Positions 50,663 through 59,673 of a DNA stretch of 64,000 nucleotides are shown here, piece by piece (positions within the stretch are counted from its first letter, which is position 1; every line of letters starts with the position of its first letter). The stretch lies in assembly GCA_945902115.1 (NCBI GenBank), contig CAMDLY010000006.1, forward strand, positions 1 through 64,000. The letters are read 5' to 3'. The translations under genes and the position numbers were made by a program. The notes beneath the pieces are model-generated. The model had not been told where the DNA came from, did no database searches, and saw only the letters and a list, made by a program, of their open reading frames with translations. The stretch comes from Lishizhenia tianjinensis. Lineage in GTDB: Bacteria; Bacteroidota; Bacteroidia; Flavobacteriales_D; Crocinitomicaceae.

Positions 50663-52094
50663 AAATTTTATAAGACCTTACAATCATAATTTTCATCAGG
50701 AGGGTTCTAATCTATATCATCCTGATAACTGGGAGGCTATATCGATACTGATTAATCCTTTGTTAACAACACCTAAATCTGAAGCACACGAAGTATCCAT
50801 AGATTTGAGGCTTGCGTTATTTCAGAAAATAAAATCTTCACTTTCCAAAGTATCAGCTGACTTATGCTCGATATATTGCGAAGAAACTGGTTTAACAGAA
50901 TTGCGTTTTAATCGGGAATTTGAACGAGTTTTATTTCAACTTGATCATTTTTCAGCGTTCATACAAAGTGGGGGTTTATCAGTTTCCGAAGAGTGCAAGG
51001 TTATTAATGGGAAAGCAGTTACCTACAAAAGATCTTTTTGCCCAATCGGAAATGTTTTCGTAATCGGAGCCAGTAATTTCCCATTGGCATATTCAACAAT
51101 CGGAGGCGACGTGGTTTCAGCACTTTCAGCAGGTTGTCGTGTGGTGTATAAGGCCCACCCTTTCCATGTAGGAACTAGTTTATTCGTAGCAAATTTGATA
51201 CAGAAGTGTCTTCAAGAATTGCAGCTGCCCAAAAACTTATTTGTCCACTTTATAGATGATAAAGATCATACCATAAGCACCTCTTTGATTCAGTCCGGAT
51301 GGATACATGCTGTGGGATTTACAGGCTCACAAGCTGTGGGACGCTATTTGATGGATCAATGCGCTGCACTAAGTCGTCCAATTCCTGTTTTTGCTGAAAT
51401 GGGTAGCGTAAACCCTGTGGTGCTTTTACCAAAACAGATTTCTGAAAACATATCCGAATACGCTTCGCTGTTAGCCTCCTCTGTAGCCACAGATGCTGGT
51501 CAATTTTGCACCAAACCTGGAATTATATTTTATCCAAAATCATCTTCGGGCAAATCGTTTAAAGAGGCATTAATTGCATCCTTTTGTCAACAGCCGCACT
51601 ACCATATGTTACATCCTTTGATACACGAGCGTTACCAAAAATCTTTGACGGCGTTATCGGGGATTAAAGATGTGGAGGTAATACTAAACATACCTGGCGA
51701 GAAAATGATTGAAGGCGAAAAAATGCTTGTAGAAGTAAGTGCCTCAACATTCATGAAAATGCCGGAATTGCATGAGGAAGTTTTTGGTCCGTTTGCATTG
51801 CTTGTATCATTTGAGAATATAAAGGAGTTGGTTGAGGCCTTAAAAATGATCGAAGGGCAGCTAACAGGCACAATAATTGGAGATAAAAGTGAAGATGGCT
51901 TTCTAGAGGTATTAACGGAATTTAAAAATAGTTGCGGTCGAATTATATTGAACGGAGTACCAACTGGAGTGAATGTTTCGTCCCTGATGCAACATGGTGG
52001 CCCTTACCCAAGTTCGAGTGATTCAAGATTTACTGCGGTAGGGTCAAACAGTATCTGGCGATTCATTAGACCTATAACTTTTCAGAATTTTTAG
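50655..52094 (+). CDS. Aldehyde dehydrogenase, alpha-ketoglutaric semialdehyde dehydrogenase-like
   Basis: FVIGASNFPLAYSTIGGDVVSALSAGCRVVYKAHPFH; GFTGSQAVGRYLMDQ; VFAEMGSVNPVVLLP; DAGQFCTKPGI; GVPTGVNVSSLMQHGGPYPSSSD. Apparent TTG start, since an in-frame stop lies just upstream at 50649. Confidence 0.88.
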   Translation: MPKNFIRPYNHNFHQEGSNLYHPDNWEAISILINPLLTTPKSEAHEVSIDLRLALFQKIKSSLSKVSADLCSIYCEETGLTELRFNREFERVLFQLDHFSAFIQSGGLSVSEECKVINGKAVTYKRSFCPIGNVFVIGASNFPLAYSTIGGDVVSALSAGCRVVYKAHPFHVGTSLFVANLIQKCLQELQLPKNLFVHFIDDKDHTISTSLIQSGWIHAVGFTGSQAVGRYLMDQCAALSRPIPVFAEMGSVNPVVLLPKQISENISEYASLLASSVATDAGQFCTKPGIIFYPKSSSGKSFKEALIASFCQQPHYHMLHPLIHERYQKSLTALSGIKDVEVILNIPGEKMIEGEKMLVEVSASTFMKMPELHEEVFGPFALLVSFENIKELVEALKMIEGQLTGTIIGDKSEDGFLEVLTEFKNSCGRIILNGVPTGVNVSSLMQHGGPYPSSSDSRFTAVGSNSIWRFIRPITFQNF

Positions 52095-52141
52095 TATTTT
52101 GAGAAACCATTATTATGTAATTTTGACTAAAATTTAAAGAT

Positions 52142-53098
52142 ATGAGCGAAGAAACACCAAAGAACTCAAGTGGCCTGATCTACTTGATATTGATTCTGTT
52201 ATTACTCGGAGGACTTTCTTTTGTGGCATACAAATGGTCTGGCTCCAAATCTCTCAGTGAGGAATGCGCAAATGAGAAGGCTTTGTTAGAAAGCGAAATC
52301 AAAGACATGGAGCAAATGATGTCCGGATATGTTGGTGATTTGTCGAACGATATGCGGAAAGATTTAAAAGCAATGCTTCAAACGTATGATGATTTAATCA
52401 AGAAGGATTCGAGTAAAAAGGACTCGCTGAATGCGCAAAAAGAGGAAATACTTCAGATTATGAAGCAACTCGATCAAAATAAACGTTTGTCAGCTAGGGA
52501 ATTATCCAAGTTAAAAAGAGAAAATGAAACACTGAAAGGAATCATGAGGGGATATGTTCGTCAAATAGATTCGCTGTACACAATAAATAAACGTTTGGAA
52601 CTTGATTTAGATGTCACCTCAACAAAACTAAATGAAACCTCTGAGGAACGTGATATTTATAAAAAAGAAGCCGAAGAAAAAGATGAACAAGTAAAAAAGG
52701 GGAGTAAATTGCGCGCCTACAACATCAGTTCAGGTGCTTTAAGAATGAAGACAAATAATACTACTGAAGCGACAGATCGTGCGAAAAAGGTATATCAATT
52801 GAAATCAACTTTTACCCTGCAGGAGAATGTTTTGGCAAGAGCAGGAAAGAGAACAATTTATATGGCTGTTACCGCTCCAAATGGTCAGATTTTACAATCT
52901 AAAAGTTCCAATATTTTAACTACCGATCAAGGATCAGTTGCCTATTCGGATAGAAAGGATGTAGATTATAACAATCAAGCATTGGATGTTACTATTTTCT
53001 ACGACGTGAACAGTGATGCTATCGAAAAAGGCACTTATCGAGTAAGTCTTTATTGCGACGGGGTGAGGATAGGAGAAGATAGTTTCGTGTTAAAATAA
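52142..53098 (+). CDS. Conserved membrane-anchored coiled-coil protein, unknown function
   Basis: One N-terminal TM (LIYLILILLLLGGLSFVAYKW), a long heptad-like region, and a C-terminal beta-rich domain. Confidence 0.7.
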   Translation: MSEETPKNSSGLIYLILILLLLGGLSFVAYKWSGSKSLSEECANEKALLESEIKDMEQMMSGYVGDLSNDMRKDLKAMLQTYDDLIKKDSSKKDSLNAQKEEILQIMKQLDQNKRLSARELSKLKRENETLKGIMRGYVRQIDSLYTINKRLELDLDVTSTKLNETSEERDIYKKEAEEKDEQVKKGSKLRAYNISSGALRMKTNNTTEATDRAKKVYQLKSTFTLQENVLARAGKRTIYMAVTAPNGQILQSKSSNILTTDQGSVAYSDRKDVDYNNQALDVTIFYDVNSDAIEKGTYRVSLYCDGVRIGEDSFVLK

Positions 53099-53105
53099 AA
53101 TAATT

Positions 53106-53879
53106 ATGACAGCTATTATAGATCAAGGATTTGTCTCTTACGAGGTGAATAATCACGGGATTGGCACCATAACATTTGGTCATCCGATGAGCAATTCTTT
53201 ACCGGGTAAACTTTTAAGAAAATTAGCCGAAACTATAACTGAGTTAGGACAAAACACTGAGGTAAAAGTAATTGTATTGCAATCAGACGGCGAAAAAGCT
53301 TTTTGTGCAGGTGCCAGTTTTGACGAGCTAATTTCTATAGAGGATTTTTCCACTGGGAAAACTTTTTTTTCTGGGTTTGCTCAAGTGATAAACGCCTGTA
53401 GAACATGTCCCAAATTTATCATTGGACGAGTACAGGGTAAAGCTGTTGGCGGCGGGGTTGGAGTAGCAGCTTCGGTAGACTACTGCTTGGCCACCACACA
53501 AGCAGATGTAAAACTTTCAGAATTGGCGGTTGGTATCGGTCCATTTGTAGTAGGTCCTGCAGTGGAAAGAAAAATTGGTTTAGCAGCCATGAGCGAATTA
53601 GCCATAAATGCAACTGAATGGAGGTCTGCTGATTGGGCAAAAAGAAAAGGATTGTATGTAGAGGTTTTTGATTCAGTAGAGGAGTTGAATAAAGAGATCA
53701 ACCGTTTGTCAATGCAGCTTTCCAATTCGAATCCTGAAGCTATGAGTATGTTAAAAGCTGTATTTTGGAAAGGCACCGATGATTGGTCTGAATTATTAAT
53801 GGAAAGAGCAGAAATGAGTGGTAAATTGGTGCTTAGTGATTTTACGAGAAATGCTATAAACACATTTAAAAAGAAATAG
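53106..53879 (+). CDS. Enoyl-CoA hydratase/isomerase family protein
   Basis: VIVLQSDGEKAFCAGASFDELIS; GRVQGKAVGGGVGVAASVDYCLA. Confidence 0.93.
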   Translation: MTAIIDQGFVSYEVNNHGIGTITFGHPMSNSLPGKLLRKLAETITELGQNTEVKVIVLQSDGEKAFCAGASFDELISIEDFSTGKTFFSGFAQVINACRTCPKFIIGRVQGKAVGGGVGVAASVDYCLATTQADVKLSELAVGIGPFVVGPAVERKIGLAAMSELAINATEWRSADWAKRKGLYVEVFDSVEELNKEINRLSMQLSNSNPEAMSMLKAVFWKGTDDWSELLMERAEMSGKLVLSDFTRNAINTFKKK

Positions 53880-53901
53880 CACCTATTTTTTTATTTTCCT
53901 T

Positions 53902-53931
53902 TTGTTAGTTTAAAGAATTACGTTATCTTTG
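53902..53931 (+). promoter_or_regulatory. Bacteroidetes promoter for rplM operon
   Basis: TTG (53902-53904) - N19 - TATCTTTG (53924-53931). Confidence 0.8.
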
Positions 53932-53978
53932 CACCCCTCTTTTGATGGAAAAGTATAATTTTTTAAACAAATTTTACC

Positions 53979-54434
53979 GTGAATACATTAAGTTACAAGA
54001 CATTATCGGGCAATACCGAAACAGCCAATAAAAAATGGTTTATTGTAGATGCTGAAGGTCAACCAGTGGGAAGATTGGCAAGTAAGGTGGCTAAAATCAT
54101 CCGAGGAAAACATAAAACATGTTTCACGCCTCATGCAGATTGTGGTGACAACGTTATTGTGATAAACGCAGAAAAAGTGGCATTTTCCGGAACAAAGCTG
54201 AAGGATAAAGAATATGTAAGATTTTCAGGTTATCCTGGAGGTCAACGTTTTACAAGTGCGGAAAAAATGTTGAAAAACCATCCCGAAAGATTGATTGAAA
54301 AAGCAGTAAAAGGGATGTTACCGAAAAATACACTTGGAAGAAAACTATATACCAATTTAAAAGTTTACACCGGTTCAGTGCACAAACACGAAGCGCAACA
54401 ACCGGAAGTATTAAATCTTGATACACTTAAATAA
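53979..54434 (+). CDS. rplM: 50S ribosomal protein L13 (GTG start)
   Basis: [48 protein letters not shown]. Confidence 0.98.
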   Translation: MNTLSYKTLSGNTETANKKWFIVDAEGQPVGRLASKVAKIIRGKHKTCFTPHADCGDNVIVINAEKVAFSGTKLKDKEYVRFSGYPGGQRFTSAEKMLKNHPERLIEKAVKGMLPKNTLGRKLYTNLKVYTGSVHKHEAQQPEVLNLDTLK

Positions 54435-54439
54435 ACAAC

Positions 54440-54826
54440 ATGGAAGTAATCAACGCATTAGGAAGAAGAAAGACAGCAGTTGCTCGTGTTTACCTTACAA
54501 AAGGTAAAGGAAAAGTTTCTGTTAACAAAAAAGATGTGAATGAGGCATTTCCAATAGATGTCCTTCAAGCAAAAATCAAAAAACCTTTTGAATTAACAGA
54601 TACTGTCGGACAGTACGACGTAAAGGTTAATGTTTCAGGTGGTGGCATAAATGGCCAAGCTGAAGCAATTCGATTAGGTATTTCTAGAGCACTTGTAGAA
54701 ATTTCCGCTGATTATAAACCATTGTTGAAGGCAGAAGGTTTGATGACGCGCGACCCAAGAATGGTTGAGCGTAAAAAGCCAGGTCAACCAAAAGCACGTA
54801 AGAAATTCCAGTTCTCTAAACGTTAA
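54440..54826 (+). CDS. rpsI: 30S ribosomal protein S9
   Basis: [20 protein letters not shown]...[19 protein letters not shown]...[24 protein letters not shown]. Confidence 0.98.
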   Translation: MEVINALGRRKTAVARVYLTKGKGKVSVNKKDVNEAFPIDVLQAKIKKPFELTDTVGQYDVKVNVSGGGINGQAEAIRLGISRALVEISADYKPLLKAEGLMTRDPRMVERKKPGQPKARKKFQFSKR

Positions 54827-54928
54827 TCGTTTATACTGGTTGTTTAGCATCCAAATGTAGGAGTACCTTGATAACAATCACCCTCCCTCATTGATGAAAT
54901 TATAAAATAGGAACGTAAACACATATAT

Positions 54929-55696
54929 ATGTCTAAATTATCTTTTGAAACTTTATTAGAAGCTGGTGTTCATTTTGGCCACTTGAAGAGAAAATGGAAT
55001 CCAGCAATGGCTCCATATATTTTTGAGGAGAAAAAAGGAATCCATATTATTGATTTGAACAAAACTATTGTTCACCTTGACCACGCATGTGCGGCAATGA
55101 AGCAGATCGCAAAGTCGGGGAAAAAAGTATTATTTGTTGCTACCAAAAAACAAGCGAAAGAGATTGTCTCTAACCTAGTATCTGAGGTAAATATGCCTTT
55201 TGTTACTGAACGATGGTCGGGTGGTATGTTAACTAATTTTCAAACAACAAGAAAGTCGATTCGCAAAATGTCGTCGATAGACAAAATGAAGTCAGACGGT
55301 TCTTGGGACACATTGAACAAAAGAGAAAAATTATTCAAGACTCGTCAACGTGAGAAATTGGAGAAAACATTCGGTTCTATTGCCGAAATGACCCGTCAAC
55401 CTGCTGCAATCTTTATCGTTGATATCCTAAAAGAACACATTGCATTGGCAGAGGCTAGAAGATTGTCTATACCTACTTTCGCCATGGTAGATACTAACTC
55501 AAATCCAAAATTAGTAGACTTCCCAATACCGTCAAATGACGATGCGACAAAATCAATTTCCTTGGTTCTTGAAGCAATATGTAACGCAATGAAAGAAGGC
55601 TTGGAAGAAAGAAAAAATATGAAATCTACGGATAAGGAAGAAGTGGCTCAGACTGTTGAGGTCGTTGAAAGCGCTACTGAGGAATCTGCAGAATAA
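54929..55696 (+). CDS. rpsB: 30S ribosomal protein S2
   Basis: LLEAGVHFGHLKRKWNPAMAPYIFEEKKGIHIIDLNKT. Confidence 0.98.
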   Translation: MSKLSFETLLEAGVHFGHLKRKWNPAMAPYIFEEKKGIHIIDLNKTIVHLDHACAAMKQIAKSGKKVLFVATKKQAKEIVSNLVSEVNMPFVTERWSGGMLTNFQTTRKSIRKMSSIDKMKSDGSWDTLNKREKLFKTRQREKLEKTFGSIAEMTRQPAAIFIVDILKEHIALAEARRLSIPTFAMVDTNSNPKLVDFPIPSNDDATKSISLVLEAICNAMKEGLEERKNMKSTDKEEVAQTVEVVESATEESAE

Positions 55697-55722
55697 TTTT
55701 TAATACTTAAATATTTTACAAC

Positions 55723-56553
55723 ATGTCAATTACAGCATCAGATGTAAACAAGCTTCGCCAACAGACTGGCGCAGGAATGATGGACTGCAAAAACGCATTG
55801 GTTGAAGCCAATGGTGATTTTGAAATGGCAGTCGATATCCTTAGGAAAAAAGGACAAAAAATTGCAGCGAAAAGAGGTGATAATGAAGCAAAAGAAGGAG
55901 TTATTTTAGCACAAGCTTCTTCAGATTCTAAAACTGGAGTAATTCTTTCATTAAATTGTGAAACAGATTTTGTTGCGAAAAATGACGGATACGTAAGTTT
56001 GGTTCAATCACTGTTAGATTTAGCACTTGTTAAACTTCCTTCTAGCGTGGAAGAGTTTAAGGCTTTATCTTATGACAATAGATTATCAGTCGAGGAAAAA
56101 ATCATTGAACAGATTGGCGTTATTGGTGAAAAATTGGATTTAACCAACTATGCTGTTGTCAAGGCGGAAAAGGTTGTTGCCTATAACCATCCAGGAAATC
56201 GTTTGGCTACGTTAGTAGGATTTAACTCAAATTCAGAGGCAGTTAAGGAAGCAGGTCGTCAAGTTGCAATGCAAGTTGCGGCGATGGATCCAATTGCAAT
56301 AAATAAAGAAGGTGTTGATGAAAAAACTATTCAAAGAGAACTTGAAGTAGGTAAAGATTTGGCTATTCAGGAGGGTAAACCAGCAGAAATGGCTGAAAAA
56401 ATTGCCCAAGGTCGTTTAAATAAGTTCTTCCAAGAAAATACGCTGTTAAGTCAGCAGTTTATTAGTGATAATAAATTAACTGTTGAACAATACTTAACGA
56501 ATTCAGAAAAAGGCTTAGCCGTAACGGAGTTCAAAAGATTTTCATTGAGTTAA
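55723..56553 (+). CDS. tsf: Elongation factor Ts
   Basis: [50 protein letters not shown]. Confidence 0.98.
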   Translation: MSITASDVNKLRQQTGAGMMDCKNALVEANGDFEMAVDILRKKGQKIAAKRGDNEAKEGVILAQASSDSKTGVILSLNCETDFVAKNDGYVSLVQSLLDLALVKLPSSVEEFKALSYDNRLSVEEKIIEQIGVIGEKLDLTNYAVVKAEKVVAYNHPGNRLATLVGFNSNSEAVKEAGRQVAMQVAAMDPIAINKEGVDEKTIQRELEVGKDLAIQEGKPAEMAEKIAQGRLNKFFQENTLLSQQFISDNKLTVEQYLTNSEKGLAVTEFKRFSLS

Positions 56554-56566
56554 TAAAATTTATTTC

Positions 56567-56600
56567 AAAAAAAGCTATCGAAAGATGGCTTTTTTTTTAT
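56567..56600 (+). terminator. Hairpin terminator after tsf
   Basis: AAAGCTATC-GAAA-GATGGCTTT (one wobble) followed by a T-run. Confidence 0.8.
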
Positions 56601-56644
56601 CCCAACATTTAAAGAAAGAAGTTACATTTGTGATAGAGAAAATT

Positions 56645-57352
56645 ATGAAATATAAACGAATACTGTTAAAATTAAGTGGAGAGTCACTTATGGGCTCAAA
56701 ACAATTTGGTATCGATAATCAGCGACTAGCTGAATATGCTCATCAAATAAAAGAAACAGTTAGTGCCGGAATAGAAGTAGCTATTGTCATTGGTGGGGGA
56801 AATATTTTTAGAGGAGTTCAAGCGGAACAAGGTGGAATGGACCGGACGCATGGAGATTATATGGGAATGTTAGCTACCATGATTAATTCAATGGCCCTAC
56901 AGGCGTCATTAGAATCTGTTGGAGTAAAAACAAGACTATTGTCAGCCATAGAAATGAAAGAAATTGCTGAACCCTTCATCAGAAGAAGAGCTGTTCGACA
57001 TTTGGAAAAAGGTCGTGTTGTAATTTTTGGAGCAGGTACTGGTAACCCGTTTTTCACGACCGATTCAGCAGCATCGCTAAGGGCAATAGAAATAAATGCA
57101 GATGTTATTTTGAAAGGAACAAGAGTTGACGGTATTTACACAGCTGATCCCGAAAAAGACAAATCCGCAACGAAATATGATACCATAAGTTTTGATGAGG
57201 TTTATGCGAAGGGATTGAATATTATGGATTTAACAGCATTCACTCTTTGTAAAGAAAATAATCTTCCAATAATCGTATTTGATATGGATACTCCAGGAAA
57301 TTTGAAAAAAATATTGGAAGGAAAGATCGTGGGTACCACAGTTTGTAATTAA
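56645..57352 (+). CDS. pyrH: UMP kinase
   Basis: [51 protein letters not shown]. Track start 56585 lies inside the tsf terminator, so the ATG at 56645 is preferred. Confidence 0.97.
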   Translation: MKYKRILLKLSGESLMGSKQFGIDNQRLAEYAHQIKETVSAGIEVAIVIGGGNIFRGVQAEQGGMDRTHGDYMGMLATMINSMALQASLESVGVKTRLLSAIEMKEIAEPFIRRRAVRHLEKGRVVIFGAGTGNPFFTTDSAASLRAIEINADVILKGTRVDGIYTADPEKDKSATKYDTISFDEVYAKGLNIMDLTAFTLCKENNLPIIVFDMDTPGNLKKILEGKIVGTTVCN

Positions 57353-57361
57353 TTTTGCTTT

Positions 57362-57925
57362 ATGACAGAAGAATTAGAATTGATTTACGATGAGTGTAAG
57401 GATTCCAATCAGAAGACGCTGGAGCATTTAGAGAATGAACTAATTAAAATAAGAGCAGGAAAAGCTTCTCCTTCTATGCTCCAAGGAGTTATGATAGAAT
57501 ATTATGGAGCCTTAACCCCACTTCAGCAAGTTGCCAACGTGAATACAATGGACGCCCGAACCATAGTTGTTCAACCTTGGGAAAAGGCGCTACTGAATGA
57601 TATAGCCCGAGGGATTATAAATGCAAATTTAGGACTCAATCCACAAAATAATGGCGAACAACTACTCATTGCTGTTCCTCCTTTGACTGAAGAACGGCGA
57701 AGAGATTTAGTGAAGCGTGCCAAAGTTGAGGCCGAAAATGGAAAAGTGGGGATGAGAAATAATAGAAAAGATGCCCTCGATTTGATTAAAGATCTTAAGA
57801 AAGAGGGTTTGTCCGAAGACATGGAGAAAGATGCCGAGGAAGAGGTACAAAAAATCACTAACGCTTACAGTAAAAAGATAGACGATTTACTTGAGATAAA
57901 AGAAAAAGATATTATGACCGTGTAA
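57362..57925 (+). CDS. frr: Ribosome recycling factor
   Basis: LENELIKIRAGKASPSMLQGVMIEYYGALTPLQQVANV; PPLTEERRRDLVKRAK. Confidence 0.98.
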   Translation: MTEELELIYDECKDSNQKTLEHLENELIKIRAGKASPSMLQGVMIEYYGALTPLQQVANVNTMDARTIVVQPWEKALLNDIARGIINANLGLNPQNNGEQLLIAVPPLTEERRRDLVKRAKVEAENGKVGMRNNRKDALDLIKDLKKEGLSEDMEKDAEEEVQKITNAYSKKIDDLLEIKEKDIMTV

Positions 57926-57935
57926 ACGGTATTTT

Positions 57936-58913
57936 TCATTTGTTGTATTTTGCAACCGCTCGATTAAGCCTATCGTTAATAGCAATTCCGATTCCTTGTT
58001 CAGGGAGTTTTTCAATGAATATATGAGAGTATCCCTTCCCATCCATTTCATGTAACAAGGCATATAGATTTTTAGCCGCCTCCTCTAAATCACCTCTTCG
58101 ACTCAAATAGGATATATTTTCATCTGATTTCTCAGGATATTTTTCATTGAACATCAAATAACCAGCTGTGGCATCGAAAGGAAGGCTCGAATGGTAATAA
58201 CTACAACTTGTTGCCGGGGCATAGTGATATTTTACCATTCCGCTCGCAGTGGGCAATTCATCTGCGTGAATTTTTAATCCGGGTAAATACCCTAATTGCC
58301 GAGAAAGATCTTCTGGAGTGATACTGCCCAACCTGTAGATGACAACTTCATTTTTCTCTATTCCAATTATGGTCGATTCTATACCTTTTGCACATTCTTT
58401 TCCATCCAATATGTACGGGATTTTTCCCCCTAATTGTTCAAGGACATGACTAGCTAGAGTAGGACTAAGTTTTCCATAGAGATTCGCGCTTGGCGCTGCT
58501 ACTGGTTTGCCCAATAATTGCAGCAATCGGAGTGTGATTGGGTGGTTTGGAATCCGAACCGCAACTCGGGCGTTTCCAGCTGTTATAAGATCAGAGACCA
58601 ATCCTGATTTCGGCATTAAAAACGTTAATGGGCCCGGACAAAATTCATTGGCTAGTTGCTTAAATATCATCGGGAATTTTGAGACGTATGGCTGAATTTT
58701 TTCAAGAGAATCAACATGTAATATTAATGGATTGGAACTTGGCCGTTGTTTGACCTTAAAAATATTTTGTATAGCATTTTCATCAGTAGCAAGTCCCGCA
58801 AGCCCATAAACCGTTTCTGTGGGTATAGCAACTATTTCTCCCGCCTTTAACAAGGATATAGCTTCGTTAACGTCTTCTCCGATTCTAGTTATCACGTTAC
58901 AAAGATAAAGCAT
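57936..58913 (-). CDS. L-threonylcarbamoyladenylate synthase (Sua5/YrdC family)
   Basis: GEIVAIPTETVYGLAGLATDENAIQNIFKVKQRPSSNPLILHV; AAPSANLYGKLSPT; SGMVKYHYAP. Confidence 0.95.
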   Translation of the reverse strand: MLYLCNVITRIGEDVNEAISLLKAGEIVAIPTETVYGLAGLATDENAIQNIFKVKQRPSSNPLILHVDSLEKIQPYVSKFPMIFKQLANEFCPGPLTFLMPKSGLVSDLITAGNARVAVRIPNHPITLRLLQLLGKPVAAPSANLYGKLSPTLASHVLEQLGGKIPYILDGKECAKGIESTIIGIEKNEVVIYRLGSITPEDLSRQLGYLPGLKIHADELPTASGMVKYHYAPATSCSYYHSSLPFDATAGYLMFNEKYPEKSDENISYLSRRGDLEEAAKNLYALLHEMDGKGYSHIFIEKLPEQGIGIAINDRLNRAVAKYNK

Positions 58914-58998
58914 TTCTTAGGCTATAAAAATTGAGTTCAAGTTCGATAGATTAGGCTATTTGTATTATATTTGCTTGTTTAAAATCAATCTAAATAAG

Positions 58999-59673
58999 AT
59001 GAGGCTTGTTCTAGCAGATAGCAACGATTTGATTCGCATAGGTTTACGCACTATATTGTCTAAAGATCCCAATGCTATAATTGTTGGCGAGGCGATTAAT
59101 GAACAAGAATTATTGAATCAGGTTATCTCTTTTGACCCAAGTCTCGTTTTAATTGATTACACCTCATTTGGATTTTCTATTGATGTGGTTCCAAAAATAC
59201 TTCAATTAAATAAGTCGTTAAAAGTAATTGCCATTACACCCGAGCAAAGTGCTCAAGTGTTGGTAGATGCGCTACGTTCTGGCGTTACGAGTTATATAAA
59301 AAAAGATTGTGATCTCGCAGAAATACAGGATGCGGTGTCCGAAACGAACAAAGGAAATAAGTTTTTTTGTGGACAAATATTAGAAACAATTCAAAGGGCC
59401 AATATCGATGTAGATGACCTTGATGTCGGATCATTTACTTGCGGCTCAGTGCTAATTTCGGATAGAGAAAATGAAATAATAGTGCTAATTGCTGAGGGAT
59501 TGACGAATGAGCACATCGCAGAACAATTATTTTTGAGTAAGCATACTGTAAATACCCACAGAAAAAATATTATGGCAAAATTAGGTGTGAAGAATACCGC
59601 TGGAATAGTACTTTATGCCGTTAAAACAAATTTAGTCTCTCCAAATAAATTTTTATTTGCGCCAACTAGTTAA
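58999..59673 (+). CDS. NarL/LuxR-type response regulator with degenerate receiver acidic pocket
   Basis: Receiver-like MRLVLADSNDLIRIGLRTIL...LVLIDYTS...SYIKKD; HTH LISDRENEIIVLIAEGLTNEHIAEQLFLSKHTVNTHRKNIMAKLGVKN. ATG at 58999 follows a TATATTTG box at 58966-58973. Confidence 0.88.
   Translation: MRLVLADSNDLIRIGLRTILSKDPNAIIVGEAINEQELLNQVISFDPSLVLIDYTSFGFSIDVVPKILQLNKSLKVIAITPEQSAQVLVDALRSGVTSYIKKDCDLAEIQDAVSETNKGNKFFCGQILETIQRANIDVDDLDVGSFTCGSVLISDRENEIIVLIAEGLTNEHIAEQLFLSKHTVNTHRKNIMAKLGVKNTAGIVLYAVKTNLVSPNKFLFAPTS

Noticed and set aside
56585-56644. N-terminal extension of PyrH in the ORF track ([20 protein letters not shown])
   Set aside because: Lies in the tsf terminator hairpin; canonical PyrH begins at 56645.
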